A DNA stretch of 64,000 bases. It comes from Marsupella aquatica (lineage: Eukaryota > Marchantiophyta). The stretch's first letter is position 1. Each line of letters begins with the position of its first letter. The stretch is from contig OZ316893.1 of assembly GCA_973895155.1 (NCBI GenBank), forward strand, positions 9,920,001-9,984,000, read 5' to 3'. The position numbers and the translations under genes are program-made. Of the stretch, positions 35,730 to 46,925 are shown one piece after another. Below the pieces are notes generated by a model. It did no database searches. It saw nothing but the letters and a program-made list of their open reading frames with translations, and was not told the origin of the DNA.

Positions 35730-36880
35730 ATGTCTTCATCTTCTGAGATCTCCACCACAGATTCTTCCTCCTCCGATGAAGATATATCACCTCCTCCTCA
35801 ACCTCACACGACTGCACCTCCTCCTCGTGGTCCACCCCGTCAGCTTTGCCAATGTGCCAAATGCGTGGGTCAGGTTTCCCAAAAGTCCTATATATGCACC
35901 CAGCATATTGAGAGATATGGACGTTACGGACGTCATACAACAGGGGCTTCCTCATCCCATGTGGTAAGTGTTTACGCCTTAGTTTCTACCCTATTTCCAC
36001 ATCGCAATGGTGAAGGTTTTTAATTTCACACCTCTTGTTGTTTGTTTTGGTTTGGGTGGAATAGGTATCTAGTAGGCCTAGACCTGCGGCATCAGCACCT
36101 TATGTCCCATCACAAGGTGTTCTAGATGCTATAGGCAATGCATTCTCACAAGCCTTGGGTCTAGCAACAGCCCCCTCCAGTCCTAGGGCAGTTGGGGGTG
36201 AGCCTGTTGTCCCAAGAGGGAGAAAGCGTTCCAAGAGACGGCCCCGAGGGGATACTGATTTGTACAAGGTAGTGCTTACCGGTAGGTGGGGTGATTGTGA
36301 GTTTACTGCCAGATGTGTTCCTATCATCAAGGACTGGGATCCCCAGACTCTTGGTTTGCCACAAGAGCTTTCCTATGGTGAGGAGGTAGAGGTTTGGGGA
36401 AGACGTTGGGTTATCAAACCTTCCACACTTGGGGATAGACATGGCTATGGAGTTTTTGCTTGTGAAGACATCATTGTGGATACCGAGAGTGGTAGTGGTG
36501 GACGCGGTCGAGAAGGACCTACGTTGTTTCCTTATGGTGGACCCATCTACAAGAGAAGACATTGGAACATGATCCTTGCACAACATCCTGAGTGGAAGAC
36601 TTATGCCTTGGAGTTAGATACTTTTGATGGAAACACTAGGAGGTATAGTGAGCAACGGGTGATAGATGGGGACCCCATACGAACTGGGAATATAGCTGGT
36701 TTCATAAACAGTACTGTGGGGACTCGCCCCAAGCGTAGGCAAAATTGTGAGTGGGTTTTCATTGAGGGTCCTCCACCAGCCCCTTATGGCCAGACATATC
36801 ATCATGACCATTGTCTGGTTGTAGCTACTAGGACCATTCACTCAGGTGATGAGTTGTTTACTCACTATGTGTGGGATTAG
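35730..36880 (+). CDS. SET-domain protein (lysine methyltransferase-like) carried by the CACTA element
   Basis: Two exons, 35730-35963 and 36065-36880, join in phase (donor GTGGTAAGTG, acceptor GGAATAG) into a 349-residue open frame; an acceptor (TTTGTAG) just before the ATG suggests a spliced 5' leader. Exon 1 is Ser/Pro-rich with a C40-x-C42-x2-C45..C56-x2-H59 motif resembling the transposase-associated N-terminus of TNP2 proteins. Residues 129-139 form a basic, NLS-like patch. The SET domain spans about 196-349: DRHGYGVFACEDI (GxG cofactor loop), FPYGGPIYKRRHW, a LELDTFDGNTRRY strand, GNIAGFINST (the N-H-S-x loop, with Ser in place of His) and IHSGDELFTHYVWD (catalytic Tyr region). No pre-SET or post-SET zinc clusters are obvious. 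Such domains transfer methyl groups from S-adenosylmethionine to protein lysines. Activity is inferred, not shown. Confidence 0.78.
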
Positions 36881-37023
36881 AAAATGACCATACACATGGC
36901 GTTTGGCCACATTTTGTATTTACACCAGTACCGATATTATTTCATGTTTGCACACCCCCATATATTCTTCTACATGTTGTAACTATTTACTTTGTAACTT
37001 TCAATTGTTTGCATTGTTTTTAG

Positions 37024-40000
37024 AATGTGCGACCCTCTCAAAATATGTTACCGCGGAGATTGAGAGCAGCATATCGGGAAATGGGTATGCCGGAAGAAGG
37101 ACAAGGCTCTGAGTCACATTCCTCATCAAGTGACAGTGGAAGCAACAACCCTGATCGCAATGTACCCAAAACATATGAACAGGTTATTGATGACCAAGAT
37201 AGAGCCATGGATGATTTTATGGTTGATTGGTTTGGTGTTGACGTCCCTGGTGATGATGCTGAGGTGTCTGCTGATCAAGGAGGTCATGTGCCCCCCAATG
37301 ATCCACGACCAAGACATACCCCCGAGGGACAGCGCCAATGGGAGGAAGCAGAGGAACATGCCCGAACTCCTATCTATGAGGGTGCTCGTTTGAGTCATCT
37401 TTCTGCTATCTTGGGGTTGATGAATCTACAGGCCAAACACAAGGCAAGCAATGCCTTGTTATCTGATATGTTTGCACTTTGCCATGACCTTATGTTACCT
37501 TCTGGCAATGTGTTGCCAGGAACTTGGAAGGAGGCCAAGCGTGTTCTCTCATCAATTGGCATGGACTATCATATCATTCATGCATGTGTGAATGATTGCA
37601 TGTTATTTCATGGGGCCGATGAGAAGAAGACACAGTGTACTGAATGTCATGAGCCACGGTATGACCCCAACATGATTACAAAGAAGGTGCCAAGAAAAGC
37701 TGTTCGTTGGTTTCCCATCATTCCTCGGTTGTTGCACATGTACAGGTGTTCTAATTTGGCAGAGTTGATGGTATGGCATAAGACTCATCGATCAGAGCCT
37801 GGTGTTATGCGACTGCCAATTGACTCTCCTGCAGTCAAACATATTGAGGAAACATGGCCAGACTTTGCACATGATCCTCGTCATGTGAGGTTGGGATTGG
37901 CATCTGATGGGGTTAGTCCTCATGCCCTTGGAGGCAAGGGAAGACCTACATCAGTTTGGCCTGTGGTTGTGATGAATTACAACCTTCCACCATGGCTATC
38001 CATGAAGAAGGGGTTCCTCTTGCTGTCTTTGATTATTCCAGGTCCAAAAAAGGTGAAGAACTTTGACACTTATTTGGCACTATTGATTGGAGAACTCCAA
38101 AAACTGTGGGGTGGAGTGTGGGCATATGATGGCAGGAAAAATACAGGAGGCATTCCACGTGTATTTAAATTGAGAGGGGTAGTTTGTTGGACAATGCATG
38201 ACTATCCTGGTAAGATGACTTTTTGACCATATGCCACCCTTCTTTGATATGCTCTTTAATATACTTGTTTGTCATGTGACAACCTAACATTTAGTCTGGT
38301 TTTATTTTTGGTGTAACCAGGGTTTGGCTTTGTCTCTGGATTGCAAACTCAGGGGTACAAAGCTTGCTCCACCTGTGGTCCACAATTGCAAGATATGGCA
38401 ATTTGGTCCCCATGGCTTAGGAAGATTGTTTACATTGGGCATACAAAGTTTCTTCCGATGGGGCATGAGATGAGGTCTGACCCACTTTTATTTTCCTCCT
38501 TTGACATGCCCCTTGGTGATATGCGAGAAATTCCGGAACCAACAACTTTTGGGCATTGGAAGTCACTAGCTAATAGGGTGGCAGACCCTGATGATCCCCT
38601 CACCTTTGATGGTACTGGGTTGACGAGGTGGAGTATACTAGCCAGTTTGCCCTATTGGTCAGAGTTGAAGATCCGCCATCTTTTAGACCCCATGCACATA
38701 GAGGGAAATGTGGGGAAGGCGTTGATAGCTCATTTTTATGGGGAGAAGGACACTAACTTCAGGGAGGCATGTGAAGAGTTGGAAATGCATCTAGATGTAT
38801 GGGTACAAGTTGATCCTGCCACAGGTTTGGAACATCGTCCTTCTGCTCCTTGGGTGCTTAGTGTTGGCCAAAGACGTGAATTCCGGAATCGTATAGGGGA
38901 GATGCGGTTTCCTACAGGCTATGGTGCCAATTTGAGGAAAGATTTTGGGATGGAGGACAATCACAAATGGCCACGGTATCTCAAGACACATGACTATCAC
39001 CGCTTATTGCAGCATATATTGCCAGTGGCAATTATAGGGTTGGGGACCAAAGAAGTGCAAGATGCCATTTGGTCATTGGGTCGTTTGTTGAGATGGATAT
39101 GCTCAAAGGAGATATATGTGGAAGAGATTCCTGGAATGGAGGTATTGGCTGCTGAGGTGGTTTGCAAGTTGGAGAAGGCCCTCCCTCCTTCCTTCTTTGA
39201 TTGTCAAGTTCATTTACTTGTGCATCTTGTGAGGGAGGTTGCCATTGCTGGTCCAGTTCATTGTCGATGGATGTACTGGCTTGAGCGTTACATGTAAGTC
39301 TTGAAGGCTTATGTACGTAACCGTGCACGAGTGGAGGGAAGCATAGCTACAGGATACTTGGCTGCAGAGAGCATGTTTTATTGTACATAGTAACATCTTG
39401 GCCACCATTGATCGGACTTTACCACGTACTTGGATGGAGGAGAGGCAAGAGGAGGAGGACCGTTTAACAGGAGCAACAAAAACATGCATGCTTACATCAA
39501 CAGAGTGGACACAATTGAATACATTCATGTTGAGTAATAGCAATGTCATGGATGAATGGAGGGAGTTTTATGACAATGCCAAAAGAATGAGTCAAAGAGC
39601 AAGGATTTTTCCTAAGTTGCATGAGTTTATGAAGGAAAAGTTGGTTGAGTTGGATGGCATTTTGGCACAAGGAGGAGATGTCTCACAGTTTCCTACTATG
39701 ACAAATGACATGCGGACATGGCCCTTTGAGAGTGGTAACATCCAAGACGACCATGTGGACCCAAGGGAGACACTTCAGGTTTCACTAGTTCCTAACCTTG
39801 TTTTCCATATTCATGTACTACTACTTAAGATATAGTAATCATTTTACTTAAGATAAGTGTGTTTTTCTCTTTTGGTATGAAAGGTTCCTCATAACATGAT
39901 TAGTGTTTTTTGTGTAGTAGTAACAATATATGGGTCTTGTTAATTTCAGGATTTCTTCCCTTGATGAGAAGAGGGCTCGTACTTTTGATTGTGGAGTTCA

Positions 40001-40379
40001 AGGGCAGTTTTGTCAGGACTCCCGGAGTAGCCGACATGACAGGAACATTGTTCGTGATGTTGTGCCACACTATGGGAAGATAGAGGAGATTTTGGTGGTC
40101 TCATATGACAACCAATCTAAGTTTGAGGAGTATGTCTTCAAGTGCAAGTGGTTCAAAGTGAACCTTGTTGGTAATAATCGCACTGTACTCCAAGATGAAA
40201 GTGGGTTTACACGGTTGAGGACAAGTGCCACTAGTTTTCAAGCATCTCATTGGCAAACGTCAGAGCCATTTACTTTCCCATCTCACTTGGAGCAATGTTT
40301 CTACGTTCCATACCCCTTAGACCCAGAGTGGTCACTTGTCATCACATATGTGCCACGGTCTCGTTCCATTTTTGTGTAG
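37024..40379 (+). pseudogene. TNP2-type CACTA transposase (Transposase_21)
   Basis: The main exon starts at an AG acceptor (37023) and runs to 38209; a GTAAGA intron ends at CCAG 38320, and the next exon reads in phase. TNP2 hallmarks are present: YEGARLSHLSAILGLMNLQ, HACVNDCMLFHG followed by CTECHEPRY, RWFPIIPRLLHMY, LGLASDGVSPH, the HDYPGFGFVSG junction, GYKACSTCG, the LLDPMHIEGN block and PPSFFDCQVHLLVHL..GPVHCRWMYWLERYM. A TAA at 39295 then stops the frame, although VLKAYVRNRARVEGSIATGYL follows in the same frame. Near 39385 the frame shifts (ATIDRTLPRTW). The C-terminal exon at 39950-40379 (VLQDESGFTRLRT) is conserved, but its splice phase does not fit the nearest donor. It would cut and join element ends; this copy is broken. 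Confidence 0.85.
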
Positions 40380-40814
40380 ATGTAGAGGACATTGAAGGTG
40401 ACCAAATGTGAGAGACACTTATGGATATTTAAACCAAAAATCTATATCATGGATTGTTCATGTTGTTTCTTAATTAATATTTCATACACTATTAGTGTGG
40501 TAGGTATTTTCATTTTGGACTCCTACTTTCAAAAGAGGTCATGCATATAAGTGACATGGGTACTCCCTCCCTTATCCCTCCTCCCTCTTTGAACCCAAAC
40601 TCTCCTTCCTCTTCCAAAAACTCCATAGCTTTTTCTCCTCCCTCCCTCTTCGCTAAAGTCTCTTCTATTTTTAGTAAACCCTCTTTGGACTCCCTACTTC
40701 CTCCGTCCCTCATCCACCTTCCAACTCCCTTCCTCCCTCTTTCACCTTTCACCTCCCTCCCTCCTCCTCCCCCATTCAAACTCTAACCTAGATGCACACA
40801 CAAGTCTAACATAA

Positions 40815-41300
40815 ACGTTTGCGAACTGTTTGCGAAACTAAACAAATCCCAACCAAATCGCAATTCTGCCATTTAAACCGTTTCTCAATTATTCCATACT
40901 ATACGCTTCACTATTTTGCGATATCCAGACCATCTCACCTTTACCATCCACATCATTTCGCACATTTGCCATACAAACCCATCGCAAATTGTTTGAAGCT
41001 AACCTTTTCGCAAACATCCTCCAATACTAATTGTTTCGCATCATTAATGTTACCGTGGTTTCGGACTTTCGGAGTGGTCGCGGAGCCTTCGTAATTTGTT
41101 TTGTAATCTCTGTAGTTTCGCAAAATATTGTGATACAATAAAGTTCCCAAAATGTTTGCGATGCAAATCGCATGGAAGACCAAAGTTGCGATACCATAAG
41201 TATCGCAAATTGCGATGCATATTGAGTCATCAACGGTTTGAAGCATCTGGAATCGCAAACGTGTATCCGGACGCAAATGAGCTTCGCAAAAGGGCAAAAT
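40815..41300. repeat. Right subterminal repeats of the CACTA element
   Basis: About fifteen copies of the same TTCGCAA / TTTGCGA / ATCGCAA motif within about 480 bp of the right terminus, mirroring the left end. The two extreme ends also share CCCTTTTGCGAA just inside the CACTACAACA terminus. Confidence 0.85.
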
Positions 41301-41311
41301 ATGTTGTAGTG

Positions 41312-42894
41312 GCTGGCCCTAAGTCCTTCATCTTAAACTCTGCACTAAGCAGTGCCTTGAGCTTAACAATCTCAGACCTATCCTTGGCTGCAATTAGCAT
41401 ATCATCCACATAAAGTACTAAAACAATGAACCCAAAGACAACATTCTTTACCGGTTTCAAATACACACAAGGGTCAAATACACTTATGTGAAAACCTTGT
41501 GACCGAATCCAATCGTCAAACCGCTTGTTCCACTGTCTTGGTGACTGCTTCAACCCATACAAGGATTTCAGCAATCTGCAAACCAATTCCTCCTGTCCTC
41601 TCTTCACAAAACCTAGCGGTTGTCTCATGAAGATCACCTCTTCCAATGTGCCATAGAGGAAAGCTGTGACAACATCCATCTGATCTAGCAGCAGACCAAA
41701 CATTACACCAAGTACACACAATAGTCGTATTGTAGAGTACTTAGCAACTGGTGAGAAGACCTCATTGTAATCCACACCTTTCTCTTGTGTGAATCCCTTT
41801 GCTACCAACCTAGCCTTGTAGACCTTCGATCCACCTCCTATGGAATTATCCTTCAGCTTGTAAATCCACTTGCTGTCCACCACTTGCTGACCCTTAGGCA
41901 GCTTAACAAGCTCCCAAGTTTTGTTGTCCTTTAGTGATTGCATCTCCGTTTGCATTGCTGCAGTCCACTTCTGCTTCTCCTTTGAAGCACTTGCCTCATG
42001 AAATGAAGAAGGTTCCCCTTCTTCCAAAATTAACGCATCACCCTCATCATCAGCTGCAAAATCATCCTCTTGCAGTTGAGATGAATCAACCCACTGTCCA
42101 TACCTTGGTGGAGCGCGTACAGTGCGACCAGATGTTCTTCTAGCCGATGACTCCGATTGATTTGCGTGTGCTGGTACAATTTGAAGCTCAATAGCATCCA
42201 CTTGCTGCTCACCAGCATCAACAAACTCCTCTGGTTCCTCTGGCACAGGAACCAGCTCCATAATTGGAGCAACTCCTTCTCTCCGGTCATGCACCTCATA
42301 ACCAATCTCCCCCTCAACGAGATCCAGGATAGGAGATTTTCCTTTGTCAGTACGGGAGACCTGAGTATTCTCCCCCTCCTTCAATAATCTGGATTCATTG
42401 AAGGAAACATCCCTACTGACAACGAGCTTACAGGCAATAGGATCCCATAGCCTATAGGCTTTCACACCACTCTGGTACCCAAGAAAAACACATTTCTTGG
42501 AGGTAGGATCCAACTTGGTCCTATTCTGCTTCGGTGTGAGAGCATATGCATCACTTCCAAAAACTACCAAGCCATGATAGTCTGCTTGCCGCTTATAGCG
42601 CATCTCAAACGGCGTTTTGAAATTGATAGCACTAGAAGGAGAAAGATTTACCAAATAAGCTGCGGTATTGACAGCTTCTGCCCAAAATTCTTGTGGTAAA
42701 CCTGATTGGCTCAACATACTCCGTGACCGCTCCAATAGTGTACGATTGAGCCTCTCAGCGACACCATTCTGCTGTAGAGTATAAACTGTGGTAAGATGAC
42801 GAGTTATCCCCTGTTCTAAACAGTACTCTTCAAATTCCATTGAAGTGTACTCCCCGCCGTTGTCTGACCTCAGACTCTTCACCCTTGTATCCAA
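41312..42894 (-). pseudogene. Copia integrase C-terminus and reverse transcriptase (5' part)
   Basis: Starts within the integrase core (SDNGGEY, then ERLNRTLLERSRSML with the catalytic Glu region) and runs through an acidic linker into the reverse transcriptase: TWELVKLPKGQQVVDSKWIYK, ARLVAKGFTQEKGVDYNEVFSPVAK, LDQMDVVTAFLYG, SLYGLKQSPRQWN and the catalytic YVDDML. The frame is cut at 41311 by the CACTA end; the open frame beyond that point is transposon sequence. The remainder of the domain is at 30770-31642. Confidence 0.93.
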
Positions 42895-42915
42895 ACACTT
42901 GATCGTGTTTCCAGT

Positions 42916-43656
42916 CTAATTCTCCACCTGGGCCTTCCACTTCTTAAAAATGGACAAGACATCAGACTTATGCGTCATAAAATAAATCCACACAAATCTT
43001 GAGTAATCATCAATAAATGATACATAGTACAACTTTCCAGAGTGTGAGGGAGTCGGGGATGGACCCCACACGTCACTATGTATGTACTCAAGAACCGCTT
43101 TGGAACGATGAGTTCCAACACCAAAAGCACGACGATGCTGCTTTCCAAGAATGCAATGCTCACAAAACTCTAATTTACAAGATTGCAAATCAGAAATGAG
43201 TCCATTCTTCCGTAAGATAGCCAAACCCTTCTCACTCATGTGGCCTAGCCGTGAATGCCACAGTTGAGTCATCTGCTCGTGAGACTTGGTTACATTGGCC
43301 TCTCCACATACAGTATTGCCCTGTAACAAATACAAATTCTTTTGTCTACTCCCTTTCAAAATCATTGTCTCTCCCGACCTGACTTGAAGTTCACCATCAA
43401 TAACGCTCCATTGATAACCATTTGAATCCAACACACCGAGTGAAATCAGATTCTTACGCATGCCAGGTACATACCTGACTCCGGACACTGTGCGCACAGC
43501 GCCATCAAACATTTGAATCTTCACAGACCCAATTCCCTCAATTTGATAGGAGTGATCATTTCCCATCAGAACTGAACCGTTTGAAACAGAGTAAGAACTG
43601 AAAAACTCACGAATGTAACAAATATGAAAAGAGCAAGCACAATCAAGAATCCACAC
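42916..43656 (-). pseudogene. Copia protease and integrase segment
   Basis: The frame opens with the protease active-site region (WILDCACSFHI; Copia elements normally have DSGAS or DSACS, so the motif is altered). The GAG-pre-integrase block follows (LWHSRLGHMSEKGL and CEHCILGKQHR, the HHCC zinc site), then the start of the integrase core (IHSDVWGPS, FIDDYSRFVWIYF). A stop at 42916 interrupts the integrase, and the rest of the core continues in the same frame from 42894 (LRSDNGGEY). It is inactive as it stands. Confidence 0.9.
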
Positions 43657-43701
43657 ATCATCTGCTCTCCTAGATGACGTGCACAGGGCATACCCCTGGC
43701 T

Positions 43702-44742
43702 TCATAAAACATACTCATCATTGAGTAAATCAGCTTCTCCATCAGCCCTAGCCACATTTGCCGATGAAGTTTCTGCTGCCTTTCCCTTACAGTCTCGCTT
43801 GAAGTGTCCAACTTGGTTGCACTTCCAACATGTCACCTGCCTCCTCTGAGGGGATTTACCCTTGGACTTAGATCTAGATTTAGATCTAAACTGGGTTCTA
43901 CGGTCCCCAGTTGGTCGCTGCATATTCCTCCCACGGTTAACATTGAGGGCAGCACCAGATGATGAAGACTGTGACGTGATGTGCATCTTCTGCTGAAGAT
44001 CATCACTAAGCAGAGAACTTACCACGTCATTATATGAAATGGTATCCCTATCACGATGCAACAACACTCGTGATAGGGACTGGTAAGATGGAGGCAATGA
44101 ACTAAGAAGCTGTAGAGCCTTCGTCTCATCATTCAAAGTCTCCCCAAGGTTTTCCAAGTCAACGACCATGTCGTTGAAAGCATCCACATAGTCTTGCAAC
44201 TTTGTACCGGATTTCTTCATCCTGAAACTCATTAGTTTGTAGGAAGTGTAGAGCCGGTTCGACAACTCCTTGCGGTGATACTTGCTCTGCAATTCCGTAA
44301 ACAAGGACATGCAATCCTTATGTGCACCCAACTGCTTGATGATGGGAGGCATGAGATAGAGTGTAACACACCACACTCCCTGCTCCTGCATGCGGTCCCA
44401 TTGTTTCTCATCAACATCGTCTTCACGAGGGCTCAGCAGTTGGCCCATCCCTGACGCATAGAGCACTCCCTTCACCTGCTTCTCCCATAGCAAGTAGTTA
44501 GAGTGCCCATCATACTTTGTCACTTCATACTTGGGTCCCCCAAGCTTGAAAGTCCCCATCTTTTTCTTTGGCACTACCGTGAGCTCCGGTAGTAGTACTG
44601 CTTCCTCCACCACACGCCGCACCGGTGATGGTATCGGTGTCACGTGCTCTTCCTCCTGCTCCTCTCTCTGCCCCTGAAACCTCCGCGGTGATCCTCGTGC
44701 TTCAAGTTCCACGTCTTCAAAAAACTCCTCCGAATCACTCAT
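43702..44742 (-). pseudogene. Copia GAG (UBN2-type) with zinc knuckle
   Basis: 346 codons from an ATG. The start is acidic; the central capsid-like region has a YDGHSNYLLWEKQVKGVL block and LLSSLPPSYQSLSRVLL, typical of the gag-polypeptide of plant Copia elements. A CCHC zinc knuckle (CWKCNQVGHFKRDC) lies near the end. The frame ends in a TGA/TAA-type stop at 43702, and protease sequence continues in the same frame 15 codons later, so one nonsense change separates GAG from POL. It would form the particle that packages element RNA. Confidence 0.9.
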
Positions 44743-45881
44743 ATGAGAAAATCACAAAAAATGTTGTTTTTCACAACTTCTCAAAAAACTCGAAACTCAA
44801 CACCGCCGCGTAGCCCACAAAGCTAGGAGTCCAATACTGAAAACCAAAATCAAAATCGAAATTTAACGAAAAAGTTATTCAAATTTCGGTCGAGGTGGGT
44901 AAAACCTTGGGAAACTCCCTCGTTTTGACCACCTCAAGGAATAACCGAAATACCAAGTACAACCCGTTGTCCAAATTGCAATGTGATTGGTGCACCGCGT
45001 TGCCAACTTCAATGGCTATGACCTCGCCGAAAAATAACCAAAAAAATTACCGTTCGGCGGATGAAATCTTTGTCGGACGGTCAAAAAATAGCTCTCTGGT
45101 TTTTTGGAATATTCTATGACCCTTGTACAGGCCCTGTGGGAATTTTGGAAGAACAATCGAGGGGCTGACAAGTGTCCTCGAACCCCCAAAACCCCCTACG
45201 ACCCTTCGTCGTTGAAATCTGGTCGCGCGCGCAGAAAATACACACGGCAGAATGTACCCCTCGACACCAAACGCAAGATATCTCACTCGGGTTTTGACGA
45301 AATCAAGATCTGATTTCAGATTTGGAAACTAGACTCCGAGGCGGTGAAGATCGATAGAAGAAGCACCCAAAACGAGGAAAGAACGAGGGAGAAAAAAATT
45401 GGTAAAGATGACAGATTTCTCTCAATTGCCATAGCCAATTTCGAATCAGTTTTTCAAAGAGAAAAAAATGGTACCTTGTCAACAACGAATGTTGATCAAT
45501 TGCACTTGGTGCCGTCACCAAGTCCAACAAGGTAATTGATTTTGCTTAGCCTTCCTCTTTGCATCAAAGAGCCAATCCTGGACTCAAAACAATCGTCTTG
45601 CCTCAATCTCTCCGTTGAGTCAAAACACTTGATGCTTCTCCCTCCGAGTTGATTGCCAACTTTCTTCACAAAATCCAGAACGACGAAAACTTAGATCTCT
45701 CTGCACCACGAGCTCTGTTCAGCGATTTCTTCACACCGTTAGAAAGCTCTTGCCCTGATCTATCCGTTGAGCCCATAAACTCCAAGTTCCATGCGACGGA
45801 ACTCCGGGAAATCCACCGACACTCAACGCTGGAAAAACCGTCATGAAATCCCGTCACGAACACATGTCACCTCCCAAGCAT

Positions 45882-45893
45882 GCTCTGATACCA
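45882..45893 (-). other. Primer-binding site, initiator tRNA-Met type
   Basis: The minus strand reads TGGTATCAGAGC two bases after the 5' LTR end. This is the standard plant Copia primer-binding site, complementary to the 3' end of initiator tRNA-Met. Confidence 0.95.
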
Positions 45894-45895
45894 AT

Positions 45896-46280
45896 TGTTG
45901 AGCATAGACGACGATCGCAACGGCAAGCCCATGAACCATCCAACGCACAATAGTCGACACAAGAGATACGTGGTTCACCTCCTTGAGGCTACGTCCACGG
46001 GAACACACAAGAGAGCTTTACTGAACTCTAAGCCCGTCGGCTATACCGAGTCTCCACAGTGTAAGCTCTCCTTATCTCTCAAGTGGCTCTATAACAATGA
46101 GCCTTGGTTCTACCTCTCCAAGCACACATGCCTCTTATGATATAGTGTGCAACTTAGTTGTATCTAACCACATAGTTGTACCTAATCACGTAGTTGTACC
46201 TAACCACATAGTTGTACCTAATCACGTAGTTGTACCAACCACGTCATACCTAACCTAGACGTAAGAGTAAATACCCAACA
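45896..46280 (-). repeat. Copia 5' LTR
   Basis: 385 bp, starting TGTTGAGCATAGACG and ending ACCCAACA on the plus strand. It is 5' in element orientation because the primer-binding site adjoins it at 45882-45893. It carries the same TAGTTGTACCTAA tandem motif as the 3' LTR, with an extra intact unit where the other LTR has diverged. Confidence 0.95.
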
Positions 46281-46283
46281 AAC

Positions 46284-46292
46284 TATAAATAG
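46284..46292 (+). promoter_or_regulatory. TATA-box-like site beside the Copia insertion
   Basis: TATAAATAG lies immediately after the right AACTA duplication. About 130 bp downstream a CAG/GTGAGAA donor-like site (46411) and at 46980 a TTTCGCAG acceptor-like site could bound an intron. This suggests an older transcription unit whose upstream region was split by the Copia. No protein is recognisable. Confidence 0.4.
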
Positions 46293-46435
46293 GAGATCCC
46301 CGCTTAAAAATTTCCCGCTCATTTTTTCTCGCTCCGTATCCTCTTCCTCTCGACGAATGCACACTGTCTATACAAATTCGTATTCCCTGAAAATCAGATT
46401 TGACTAACAGGTGAGAATCTTTATGGAGATGGCGA

Positions 46436-46925
46436 GGACGAATCCCAAATGGGATACGGCGTATCCCGTTTGGGATTCATCCTTCAAATGTCCAGTTTTT
46501 GTTTCTCTTTAGCTAAAAAAGGAGGTTGGATGCGAAGTGGGATACGGGGCATCTCATATCGCATCCAACCTCCGAATATGAAGCATCTTAGTTTCCAAAT
46601 GTCAAAACCTCAACTTTGAATGCGAAATGGGATACGACGTATCCCGTTTGGAATTCACCCTTCAAATGTCCAATTTTGGTTTCTCTTTAGCTAAAAAAGG
46701 AGGTTGGATGCGAAGTGGGATACGGGGTATCCCATATCGCATCCAACCTCCGAATATATAGCATCTTAGTTTCCGAATGTCAAAACCTCAACGTTGAATG
46801 CAAAATGGGATACGGCGTATCCCGTTTGGGATTCAACCTTCAAATGTTCAGTTTGGGTTTCTCTTTAGCTAAAAAAGGAGGTTGGATGCAAAGTGGGATA
46901 CGGGGTATCCCATGTGGTATCTACC
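46436..46925. repeat. 178-bp tandem repeat with paired palindromes
   Basis: About 2.7 units with starts of the lead palindrome at 46451, 46629 and 46807 (spacing exactly 178 bp twice). Each unit has a GGGATACGNCGTATCCC palindrome, the block CTCTTTAGCTAAAAAAGGAG, then a second palindrome GGGATACGGGGTATCCC-like and GCATCCAACCTCCGAATAT. The unit therefore contains two hairpins, each flanked by GTTGGATGC / GCATCCAAC-type inverted arms. Not coding. Confidence 0.92.

Larger units (their letters stand above)
31656..41311 (+). mobile_element. CACTA (En/Spm) DNA transposon carrying a SET-domain gene
   Basis: 9656 bp with termini CACTACAACA (31656-31665) and its exact complement TGTTGTAGTG (41302-41311), flanked by the 3-bp target duplication GCT (31653-31655 and 41312-41314). 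These are the defining marks of CACTA elements. Inside are dense TTCGCAA-type subterminal repeats at both ends, a TNP2 transposase on the plus strand, a TNPA/Transposase_24-like gene on the minus strand and a plus-strand SET-domain gene. It sits within the Copia reverse transcriptase and so is younger than the Copia. The transposase is damaged, so this copy probably needs help in trans. Confidence 0.96.
30195..46280 (-). mobile_element. Ty1/Copia LTR retrotransposon, interrupted by a CACTA element
   Basis: A nearly complete Copia element coded on the minus strand. LTRs of 385 bp (30195-30579 and 45896-46280) are flanked by the identical 5-bp target duplication AACTA (30190-30194 and 46281-46285). 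Order on the minus strand: 5' LTR, tRNA-iMet primer site, GAG with zinc knuckle, protease, integrase, reverse transcriptase, RNase H, polypurine tract, 3' LTR. Domain order (integrase before reverse transcriptase) is diagnostic of Copia. The CACTA element at 31656-41311 splits the reverse transcriptase. Without it the element is about 6.4 kb. At least three in-frame stops show that it is not competent. Confidence 0.96.

Noticed and set aside
39930-39950. A Met start for the last TNP2 exon at 39930
   Set aside because: The segment before 39950 is intron-like (TTAATTTCAG acceptor); the ATG is incidental.
41230-41311. Extension of the Copia reverse transcriptase frame past 41311
   Set aside because: The last residues of that frame are CACTA terminal sequence read through by chance; the real continuation lies at 31652 and below.
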